DNA from: JAULZV01 sp964401885 | Lineage (GTDB): Bacteria > Patescibacteriota > Minisyncoccia > Phycocordibacterales > JAACPR01 | Assembly: GCA_964401885.1 (NCBI GenBank) | Contig: CAYOAC010000038.1 | Span: 1-6,044 of the forward strand | Direction of reading: 5' to 3' | DNA: 6,044 nucleotides | Shown: positions 1-4,247 of the stretch, piece after piece | Layout of the letters: each line of letters begins with the position of its first letter | Position numbering within the stretch: the first letter of the stretch is position 1 | Notes under the pieces: generated by a model | The model's database searches: none | What the model was told of the DNA's origin: nothing | What the model saw: the letters and a program-made list of their open reading frames with translations, nothing else | Position numbers and translations under genes: made by a program

Positions 1-525
1 GAAAAACACACAGGCGGAGAAGAAGCTGAAGTTAAAAAAGCTGAAAAATACGGACTTGGAGATGTTCTAGCGGGAACAATTACAGGTGTTGTAGAATTCG
101 GTGTATTCGTAAAAATCGAAGACAACTTAGAAGGGCTTGTTCATATTTCAGAACTTGATTGGTCACTTGTTGAAGATCCAAAGAAACTATTCTCAGTTGG
201 AGATAAAGTACAAGTAAAAGTTATTGATATTAAAAATGGAAAAGTTTCTCTATCAATAAAACAATTGAAAGAAAACCCATGGACAACAGCGGCAAATAAA
301 TTCAAGAAAGGTGATGTAGTTAAAGGTATTGTTATTAAATTCAACAAACACGGAGCGCTCGCATCTATTGAAGAAGGTGTTGCTGGACTTATTCATATTT
401 CAGAATTTGAAAATGAAGAAAAACTAAGAGAAACTCTACAACTTGGTAAAGCATATGATTTCAAAATCACATTATTTGAACCAAAAGAACAGAGAATGAC
501 TCTTTCTGCAAAGACTGGAGAATAA
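1..525 (+). CDS. rpsA: Ribosomal protein S1-like RNA-binding protein, C-terminal part (5' end outside window)
   Basis: The frame is open from base 1 to a TAA at 523-525, giving 174 residues without a start codon, so the gene begins upstream of the window. Two S1 (OB-fold) RNA-binding domains are visible, at about residues 18-88 and 102-171. Each has the family pattern: a G-D-V-x-x-G strand, a G-x-F/A-V-x-I/S-x-x-x-x-x-G-L-x-H-I-S-E stretch (GLVHISELDW in the first, GLIHISEF in the second) and a final R/K-x-x-L-S strand. The first 16 residues are a charged linker from a preceding part. In bacteria S1 repeats hold mRNA on the 30S subunit. The second domain is the more divergent, as is usual for the last repeat. 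The gene ends at a strong hairpin terminator. Because the N-terminus is missing, another S1-domain protein cannot be excluded; the symbol rests on domain type and repeat number. Confidence 0.85.
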   Translation, partial: EKHTGGEEAEVKKAEKYGLGDVLAGTITGVVEFGVFVKIEDNLEGLVHISELDWSLVEDPKKLFSVGDKVQVKVIDIKNGKVSLSIKQLKENPWTTAANKFKKGDVVKGIVIKFNKHGALASIEEGVAGLIHISEFENEEKLRETLQLGKAYDFKITLFEPKEQRMTLSAKTGE

Positions 526-536
526 TCTAAATCTAG

Positions 537-579
537 ATAAAAGCGGGGTGGCCTTCGGCCACCCCGCTTTTATTTTATA
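537..579 (+). terminator. Strong bidirectional intrinsic terminator of the S1-like gene
   Basis: A GC-rich stem pairs 539-553 with 557-571 (15 bp, loop TTC), and the A/T pairs 538-572 and 537-573 can extend it. It starts 13-14 bases after the S1-like stop codon. The right arm ends in TTTT and continues TATTTTAT, the tail for plus-strand transcripts. The left arm begins AAAA, so the minus-strand copy also ends in a T tract. It can therefore also serve as a backstop for the converging 80-residue gene. Confidence 0.93.
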
Positions 580-580
580 T

Positions 581-604
581 TAAAAAACACACCTCACGGT
601 GTGT
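581..604 (-). terminator. Minus-strand terminator of the 80-residue gene
   Basis: A 7-bp stem pairs 587-593 (ACACACC) with 598-604 (GGTGTGT) around the loop TCAC. Read on the minus strand it is followed at once by six T residues (the A run 582-587). It lies 12 bases past the TGA of the minus-strand gene ending at 617, which is the expected place for its terminator. On the plus strand no T tract follows, so it works in one direction only. Confidence 0.75.
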
Positions 605-616
605 CATCATAAGAAT

Positions 617-859
617 TCAGATCCCTTGATTAGGAAACGGATATCTGTTTTCTAAGAGAATTTCCCGACCTTTTGAAGCAGCGACTAAAACGCGAAGTCT
701 TACGGCTACAATTTTTGCCATTCCATCCCTATCACCTTTGCAATAAAATTGTAAAGCTTTGAATTTTAGCTCTTCGGCCCGTTTTTCTAGTTTGCCAGTT
801 CTTTTGAAAATTCTAGACAACCTATCTCCCAACTCTTTTGGATATTCATTAATTTCCAT
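617..859 (-). CDS. Small charged protein of unknown function (80 aa)
   Basis: I do not recognise this protein. It has 80 residues and ends in TGA. It is rich in Lys, Arg and Glu with regularly spaced Leu, Ile and Ala, and looks mainly helical from about residue 5 to 70. A short basic and hydrophobic stretch (IVAVRLRVLVAA) sits near residues 50-61, and the tail is Pro- and Asn-containing. It has one Cys (residue 40), and no signal peptide, membrane segment or zinc motif is visible. Reality of the gene is supported by a perfect AGGAGGT five bases before the ATG, and by a terminator hairpin just after the stop. It converges on the S1-like gene and lies about 50 bases downstream of the terminator of a structured non-coding transcript on the same strand, which may control it. 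An all-helical, basic protein of this size could bind nucleic acid, but that is only a guess. Confidence 0.75.
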   Translation of the reverse strand: MEINEYPKELGDRLSRIFKRTGKLEKRAEELKFKALQFYCKGDRDGMAKIVAVRLRVLVAASKGREILLENRYPFPNQGI

Positions 860-864
860 AATTT

Positions 865-871
865 ACCTCCT
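865..871 (-). promoter_or_regulatory. Perfect Shine-Dalgarno of the 80-residue gene
   Basis: On the minus strand this reads AGGAGGT, a full complement to the usual 16S rRNA 3' end, with a 5-base spacer to the ATG. It fixes the start codon at 857-859. No other gene in the window has an equally good, correctly spaced site. Confidence 0.9.
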
Positions 872-883
872 AAAAAATACTTT

Positions 884-912
884 ACTATATAGATTATTGA
901 AATACAAATGAA
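884..912 (-). promoter_or_regulatory. Weak candidate promoter of the 80-residue gene
   Basis: On the minus strand TATAGT (884-889) resembles a -10 box, and TTCATT (907-912) is a poor -35 at 17 bp spacing. Transcription would begin near 877, leaving a leader of about 18 bases that still contains the Shine-Dalgarno. The -35 matches the consensus at only three positions, and it overlaps the T tract of the upstream terminator. The gene may instead depend on read-through from the promoter at 1085-1112. Confidence 0.35.
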
Positions 913-942
913 AAAGGACCAACATTCAGGGAATGTCGGTCC
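911..942 (-). terminator. Intrinsic terminator of the non-coding transcript
   Basis: Bases 916-927 pair with 931-942 around a 3-base loop, and the minus-strand copy is followed by TTTTT (911-915). On the plus strand the stem has an A-C mismatch (921/937); on the minus strand the same position becomes a G-U wobble, giving a continuous 12-bp helix. This asymmetry and the T tract both say the active transcript is the minus strand. It can be a simple terminator of a small RNA or the expression platform of an attenuator in front of the 80-residue gene. Confidence 0.88.
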
Positions 943-1078
943 AGTGAGTCTAATTAGGCTAATCAAGAACTTGATTCAGCAGTTTAGTCTCTTGCCATTT
1001 TCGTTTCGTAAGTTAGGCTTCTTTTGCCCGTAGGCGGTCGTTGAAGTGTTAATGTGTGTCACGTCAGCAAGAACACTT
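911..1078 (-). ncRNA. Unidentified structured non-coding RNA or leader/attenuator, about 168 nt
   Basis: This stretch has no substantial open reading frame on either strand, yet it is bracketed on the minus strand by a near-consensus promoter and an intrinsic terminator, and it looks less AT-rich than the surrounding DNA. Going 5' to 3' on the minus strand, helices can be drawn by eye. The first is 7 bp, AAGTGTT (1078-1072) with AACACTT (1050-1044). The second is a short GCC/GGC hairpin closed by a UACG tetraloop (1035-1026), an UNCG-type stabilising loop. The third is a long irregular stem-loop from 991 to 946, whose tip is AATCAAG/CTTGATT with a bulged G and a GCT/AGC base, and whose lower part is GAGACTAA/TTAGACTC with one A-A mismatch. 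The terminator hairpin ends the unit. I compared it with tmRNA, 6S, SRP RNA and RNase P signatures from memory and found no match. The 5' end is inferred from promoter spacing. Confidence 0.7.
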
Positions 1079-1084
1079 AAATTA

Positions 1085-1112
1085 AGTATATTGACCCCCA
1101 AAAAAAAGTCAA
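1085..1112 (-). promoter_or_regulatory. Near-consensus promoter of the non-coding transcript
   Basis: On the minus strand TTGACT (1107-1112, five of six to consensus) and TATACT (1085-1090, five of six) are separated by 16 bp. The spacer holds a run of T followed by GGGGG. Initiation is expected near 1078. It is one of the best sigma-70-type promoters in the window, and it points at a stretch without protein-coding potential. Confidence 0.78.
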
Positions 1113-1113
1113 G

Positions 1114-1133
1114 AAAAAAAGTGCATAACTTTT
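1114..1133 (-). terminator. Weak candidate terminator of pth
   Basis: On the minus strand AAAAGT (1133-1128) can pair with ACTTTT (1122-1117) around a 5-base loop, running into a T tract (1120-1114). It lies 11 bases after the pth stop codon. The stem is almost all A-U and shares its T residues with the tail, so pth transcripts may read on into the non-coding RNA. Confidence 0.35.
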
Positions 1134-1143
1134 ATAAATTTAT

Positions 1144-1683
1144 TCAGAGTACAACTTCAATCTTCTTATAAACACTTTCAACATCTCCTCTCTCCATCAT
1201 TCCAAATTTTTTCAAAACAAAATCAGCAACATCATCTTTGTGTGGCTTTTTGAAACTTCCAAGAAATGTTTTTGGACAAATACCAATTCTAATTCGAGAA
1301 AAATTTTCTTTTGTTTCTTGTTGAATAGATTTGATACCATTATGACCTCCATGACCTGAATCTTTTGAAATTTTTATTTCTCCAAAATTGATATCTATAT
1401 CATCGTGAATAATAATTACATCTTCTTTTTTAATTTCACTCCATTTATTAAAAATATTTTTAACAGTAATACCAGATAGATTCATATATGTTTCAGGCAA
1501 AATAAATATATAAATTTTACTACCAATTTCCCCTTGTGTTACAAGCGCATTTAAGAAAGACTCTTTCTTAAAATCCGGAAAATTATTCTTTTTTGCAAAC
1601 CAAATCAAAAAATCTCTTCCAACATTGTGTCTTGTTCCAATATATTTTTCTCCAATATTTCCAAGTCCTACAAGTATTTTCAT
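1144..1683 (-). CDS. pth: Peptidyl-tRNA hydrolase
   Basis: Pth cleaves the ester bond of peptidyl-tRNAs that drop off the ribosome, recycling tRNA in the cytoplasm. The protein has 179 residues, close to the usual 180-195. Family motifs occur in order. The N-terminal VGLGN block (N9) is followed by TRHNVG with the catalytic His19. PETYMNLSG carries N68. IIHDDIDI carries D94, which matches the acidic partner of the catalytic His. GHGGHNGIKSI carries N115, and IRIGICP follows. All residues known to matter in the E. coli enzyme are present. The proline usual after GLGN is Ile here (GLGNIG), an uncommon but not catalytic change. The start at 1681-1683 gives the standard N-terminus MKILVGLG. The gene diverges from lepB across 42 bp and its promoter implies almost no 5' leader. 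Confidence 0.96.
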   Translation of the reverse strand: MKILVGLGNIGEKYIGTRHNVGRDFLIWFAKKNNFPDFKKESFLNALVTQGEIGSKIYIFILPETYMNLSGITVKNIFNKWSEIKKEDVIIIHDDIDINFGEIKISKDSGHGGHNGIKSIQQETKENFSRIRIGICPKTFLGSFKKPHKDDVADFVLKKFGMMERGDVESVYKKIEVVL

Positions 1684-1688
1684 ATAGT

Positions 1689-1717
1689 TAGACTATACCA
1701 CAAAAATAAAGTATGAT
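1689..1717 (+). promoter_or_regulatory. Promoter of lepB, overlapping the pth promoter
   Basis: TAGACT (1689-1694, four of six) and TATGAT (1712-1717, five of six) are 17 bp apart. Initiation is expected at about 1724-1726, that is at or just before the ATG at 1726, so the mRNA should be leaderless. No Shine-Dalgarno precedes the start. The -35 box shares bases with the pth -10, and the -10 box with the pth -35. Confidence 0.65.
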
Positions 1718-1719
1718 AA
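1692..1719 (-). promoter_or_regulatory. Extended -10 promoter of pth (leaderless)
   Basis: On the minus strand TGG-TATAGT (-10 at 1692-1697 with an upstream TG, an extended -10) is preceded 16 bp away by TTATCA (1714-1719, four of six to the -35 consensus). Initiation near 1685 would leave about two bases before the ATG. It overlaps the lepB promoter almost completely. Confidence 0.65.
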
Positions 1720-1725
1720 TAAGAC

Positions 1726-2268
1726 ATGAAGGAAAAAATATTTCAAACAATAAAAGAATATTCCGTTCTAATTGGAACATCTCTTTTAATGGTATTTTTA
1801 GTTAGAACTTTTATCGCACAACCTTTTGTTGTGAATGGAGCATCAATGGAACCCACTTTTCATACCAATGAATATCTAATTGTTGATCAATTATCATATG
1901 AATTAGGTGACCCAAATCGAGGCGAAGTTATTATATTCAGATACCCACTTATTCCATCAAGATTTTTTATAAAAAGAGTTATTGGACTCCCTGGAGAGAC
2001 AGTCAAAATTTCGGGAACAAAAGTTGAAATAAAAAAACCTGGTGATACAGAATTTTTTGCCCTACAAGAGCCTTATGTTGAGTTTCCCAAAGAGAGTTTT
2101 GTAGAAACAACACTCGCTAGTGATGAATATTTTGTTATGGGAGACAATCGTATGGCAAGTCTAGATTCTAGGAGTTGGGGACCTTTAAAAAAGTCTTTCA
2201 TAGTTGGAAAAGCCTTTATTCGCCTCTTCCCACCCTCAAAAGTTGACTTTTTGCCAGGAAGTTATTAA
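1726..2268 (+). CDS. lepB: Signal peptidase I
   Basis: This membrane-bound serine/lysine protease removes signal peptides from exported proteins at the outer face of the cytoplasmic membrane. The 180-residue protein has one N-terminal membrane segment (about residues 12-31, YSVLIGTSLLMVF onward), then the S26 family boxes. GASMEPT carries the nucleophile Ser40, RGEVIIFRYP follows, FIKRVIGLPGE carries the general base Lys83, and MGDNRMASLDSR (about 138-149) is box E. All catalytic residues are intact. One membrane anchor and the short length match the compact Gram-positive-like form rather than the long E. coli enzyme. The gene starts directly at its promoter without a leader and is followed 11 bases later by the ATG of the HisRS-like gene, probably in one transcript. 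Confidence 0.97.
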   Translation: MKEKIFQTIKEYSVLIGTSLLMVFLVRTFIAQPFVVNGASMEPTFHTNEYLIVDQLSYELGDPNRGEVIIFRYPLIPSRFFIKRVIGLPGETVKISGTKVEIKKPGDTEFFALQEPYVEFPKESFVETTLASDEYFVMGDNRMASLDSRSWGPLKKSFIVGKAFIRLFPPSKVDFLPGSY

Positions 2269-2279
2269 ATTTGAGTCAC

Positions 2280-3491
2280 ATGACATCAAAAAAGACAGCA
2301 AAAATAGATAACGCGTTTGTTATCTCTCAATATTATGGATTCGAAGGACTCGACTTACATCACGTGGAAAAAGAAGACCATGACAAAGCTCAAAAGCTCA
2401 AAAACTATAAGAATTTTGAACATGCTCATTTACCTAAAATAGAAGAGGCTGTAGCCCTATTGAGACACTCTCATAGTGACGAGGAAAAGCGAAGACAAAT
2501 GCCTATTTTGTATTACACAAAAGGTGAAATAAAAAATCCTCACATAAAATCAAAAAAGAAAATTGGAGAATCAGTTTCTCTACACATAATAGGTACTCCA
2601 AAAAGTATTGCTGAAGCTATCTTGATAAAAGCTGCTTATACAATATTAAAAGAAGAAGGTTTCAAAAATCTTTCTGTTGAAATAAATCATATTGGAGATA
2701 AAGAGACTTTACCAACATACAACAAGCAAGTTACAAACTATTTTAGAGGAAAACTAGCTGATCTTAATACAGATTGTAAAGAATTATTAAAGTTTGGAGG
2801 ACACACATTGGTAACATGTAATCTTAAAGGTGTTCAACATCTACTAAAAGAAGTCCCTACTCCAATAGAATTTTTAAATGAAGAACACAGAAATCATTTC
2901 AAAGAAGTAATTGAATATCTTGAATCACAAAAGATTCCTTTTGAAATAAATAAATTTGTTCTTGGAGATCCTCATTATTCTTCACATACTGTATTTACAA
3001 TTATTGATGAAAAAACAGGAAAAATATTAGCAACAGGTTCAAGATACGATGATTTATCTAAAAGAGCGATTGTAAGAAAAGGTATACCTGCAGTTTCAGT
3101 TTCAATAAAAATTCCAAAATTCAAACAAGTTCCACATTCAAAAATACCCAATTTTGATGATTGCGAAATATATTTTATTCAACTGGGATATGGAGCAAAA
3201 TTAAAAAGTCTTGAAGTTGTAGAGACTCTTAGAAAAGCAGGAATTCCCGTTCATCAATCAATCGGTAGAGACAAGATGTCAACTCAAACACAATTTGCTC
3301 AAAAAAAAGGAGCTAAGTACATATTATTATTGGGGCAAAAAGAAGCACTTGAAAACAGTATCTGTGTAAGACATTTAGAAACTAACTCTCAAAAAACAAT
3401 ACCTTTGTCTTCCCTTGTTGATTATTTGAGAGACCTAAAGAAAAATGAAAAGAAGGACAAAAAAGTTTCCCCTAATAAGAAAAAGAAGTAA
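2280..3491 (+). CDS. Histidyl-tRNA synthetase-like protein with degenerate active site (pseudo-synthetase)
   Basis: The 403 residues align along most of HisRS. IGTPKSIAEAI, then NLSVEINHIGD (about 130-140), matches the core that follows motif 2 (LELNSIG in E. coli). FLNEEHRNHF and the LxxxxIPFEIN strand follow, then ATGSRYDDL and PAVSVSI correspond to GGRYDGL and PAVGFAM. From about 292 to 385 there is a good class IIa anticodon-binding domain, and the end is Lys-rich. The catalytic signatures are not conserved: the motif-2 Arg/Glu residues of FRHERP are replaced (YYTKGEIKNP), and the histidine-binding VRGLDYY has become VLGDPHY, losing the key Arg. The N-terminal motif-1 region is short. Aminoacylation is therefore unlikely; a tRNA-binding or regulatory role, as for HisZ or the GCN2 HisRS-like domain, is inference. 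ATG 2280 was preferred over TTG 2271, and no Shine-Dalgarno is seen, so coupling to lepB is likely. Confidence 0.82.
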   Translation: MTSKKTAKIDNAFVISQYYGFEGLDLHHVEKEDHDKAQKLKNYKNFEHAHLPKIEEAVALLRHSHSDEEKRRQMPILYYTKGEIKNPHIKSKKKIGESVSLHIIGTPKSIAEAILIKAAYTILKEEGFKNLSVEINHIGDKETLPTYNKQVTNYFRGKLADLNTDCKELLKFGGHTLVTCNLKGVQHLLKEVPTPIEFLNEEHRNHFKEVIEYLESQKIPFEINKFVLGDPHYSSHTVFTIIDEKTGKILATGSRYDDLSKRAIVRKGIPAVSVSIKIPKFKQVPHSKIPNFDDCEIYFIQLGYGAKLKSLEVVETLRKAGIPVHQSIGRDKMSTQTQFAQKKGAKYILLLGQKEALENSICVRHLETNSQKTIPLSSLVDYLRDLKKNEKKDKKVSPNKKKK

Positions 3492-3520
3492 TTGCACTTT
3501 TATTATTTATATGGTATCTT
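3492..3520 (+). promoter_or_regulatory. Extended -10 promoter of rpsU-ybeY
   Basis: TTGCAC (3492-3497) starts right after the upstream stop codon. Seventeen bases later comes TATCTT (3515-3520), preceded by TG (TGG-TATCTT), an extended -10. Initiation near 3527 leaves about four bases before the ATG at 3531. Confidence 0.55.
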
Positions 3521-3530
3521 TAGGCACATT

Positions 3531-3776
3531 ATGGCAACAAACGTAGAAATAAAAAAAGGAGGAAAAGACAATAATGTCAATCTCATCAAAAAATTTACAA
3601 GAAGAGTACAAGAATCTGGAATCATTCCACGTGTTAAAGGTCTTAGATATGCAGACAGAAACGCTTCTGCATATGTTAAAAAAGTAAAAAGACTTAAATC
3701 TATTAAAAACAAAGAAGTTCGAGAAGAACAAATTAAACTAGGTAAAATCTCCGCTGTTACTCGAAGAGGTAGATAA
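3531..3776 (+). CDS. rpsU: Small ribosomal subunit protein bS21-like
   Basis: This 81-residue, strongly basic protein resembles bS21, which sits near the 3' end of 16S rRNA on the 30S platform and affects start-site selection. The family-like core is NLIKKFTRRVQESGIIPRVK (about residues 16-35, compare ALRRFKRSCEKAGVL in E. coli). It is followed by an R-Y-A-D region and a long Lys/Arg-rich helix. The tail is longer than in E. coli (71 aa) and ends in TRRGR. The ATG at 3531 was chosen because the longer frame from TTG 3492 runs through the promoter and adds residues unlike S21. ybeY follows after 5 bases, so the two are co-transcribed. A weak TTAGG lies before the ATG but would be outside the predicted transcript. 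Sequence conservation is modest. Confidence 0.78.
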   Translation: MATNVEIKKGGKDNNVNLIKKFTRRVQESGIIPRVKGLRYADRNASAYVKKVKRLKSIKNKEVREEQIKLGKISAVTRRGR

Positions 3777-3781
3777 TCCAA

Positions 3782-4177
3782 ATGTTAGATTTTTCTAATA
3801 CAACAAAACAAAAACTTTCCCTTTCCGAACCTCTTTTGCAAAAGATAGCCGACAACATTTTAGATACATCATACGATGTATCTATTGTTGTAATTGGAGA
3901 AAAGAAAGCTCTATCTTTAAATAAAGAATATAGAAACAAAGACTACATACCAAATGTCCTATCTTTTCCAATTGACGAAACTATGGGAGAAATATTTCTT
4001 AATCCAAAATCAGCAAAAATTGAATCCTCAAAATATAATTTAAATACAGATCAATACTTATATTATTTACTCATACACTCAATGCTTCACCTAAAAGGTT
4101 TTGATCATGGAGAAGAAATGTCTGCAAAAGAATCTTTTATTATGAAGAAATTTTTTAATATTGAAATCGACTTCTAA
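3782..4177 (+). CDS. ybeY: rRNA maturation endoribonuclease YbeY
   Basis: YbeY is a zinc-dependent endoribonuclease for 16S rRNA 3'-end maturation and 70S quality control. The 131-residue protein carries the diagnostic zinc motif H-x3-H-x5-H as HSMLHLKGFDH (His99, His103, His109). Upstream is the block LNKEYRNKDYIPNVLSFP (about 46-63), containing the conserved Arg51, followed by GEIFLN (69-74, compare GDIxIS). Small departures are Asn58 where TDVLSFP normally has Asp, and Ser instead of Gly after the first zinc His. It is slightly shorter than the common 140-155 residues. It lies 5 bases after rpsU; an AGAGGT sits 11 bases upstream of the ATG, rather far for a good Shine-Dalgarno. Coupling of ybeY to an S21 gene fits a shared role at the 16S 3' end. 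Confidence 0.93.
   Translation: MLDFSNTTKQKLSLSEPLLQKIADNILDTSYDVSIVVIGEKKALSLNKEYRNKDYIPNVLSFPIDETMGEIFLNPKSAKIESSKYNLNTDQYLYYLLIHSMLHLKGFDHGEEMSAKESFIMKKFFNIEIDF
3861..3884 (+). repeat. Perfect 10-bp inverted repeat inside ybeY
   Basis: TAGATACATC (3861-3870) and GATGTATCTA (3875-3884) are exact inverted copies separated by ATAC, and could form a hairpin in the ybeY mRNA around codons 27-35. No T tract follows, so it is not a terminator. It may be chance within AT-rich coding DNA. Confidence 0.6.
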
Positions 4178-4209
4178 TTTTGATTTCACACTTTTTATTG
4201 TTTTCCACT

Positions 4210-4237
4210 TTCACTTTTTCAAAAAAAGAAATACAAT
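4210..4237 (+). promoter_or_regulatory. Candidate promoter of ftsA
   Basis: TTCACT (4210-4215, four of six) and TACAAT (4232-4237, five of six) are 16 bp apart in the 70-base ybeY-ftsA spacer. Initiation near 4244 would leave about four bases before the ATG at 4248. The rest of the spacer is pyrimidine-rich on the plus strand, with TTTCACACTTTTT and TTTCACTTTTT as near repeats, and holds no clear hairpin terminator. Confidence 0.5.
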
Positions 4238-4247
4238 ATAGAGAAGT

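Noticed and set aside
141..347. Open frame on the minus strand opposite the S1-like gene
   Set aside because: It is the shadow of a clearly conserved two-S1-domain frame and has no ribosome binding site or family resemblance.
911..1078. tmRNA candidate: the minus strand has GGGCAAAAG followed by a frame of about 14 codons to TAA
   Set aside because: The frame does not end in the usual Leu-Ala-Ala type tag, and there is no tRNA-like acceptor or T arm and no CCA. The unit is also much too short.
911..1078. 6S RNA, SRP RNA or RNase P RNA
   Set aside because: The ends do not pair into a long closing helix with a central bubble as in 6S, and I see neither the SRP GGAA tetraloop region nor the conserved RNase P core sequences. 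Judged by eye only.
2271..2279. TTG at 2271 as start of the HisRS-like gene
   Set aside because: It adds only three residues (MSH), and an ATG in frame at 2280 is the simpler start. Neither has a Shine-Dalgarno, so the choice is not certain.
3492..3530. TTG at 3492 as start of rpsU
   Set aside because: The extra 13 residues are unlike S21, and the bases carry a credible extended -10 promoter leading to the ATG at 3531.
3503..3939. Three open frames on the minus strand opposite rpsU and the start of ybeY
   Set aside because: They mirror Lys-rich and Asn-rich coding sequence, giving artificial Phe- and Leu-rich peptides. No promoter or start signal is visible.
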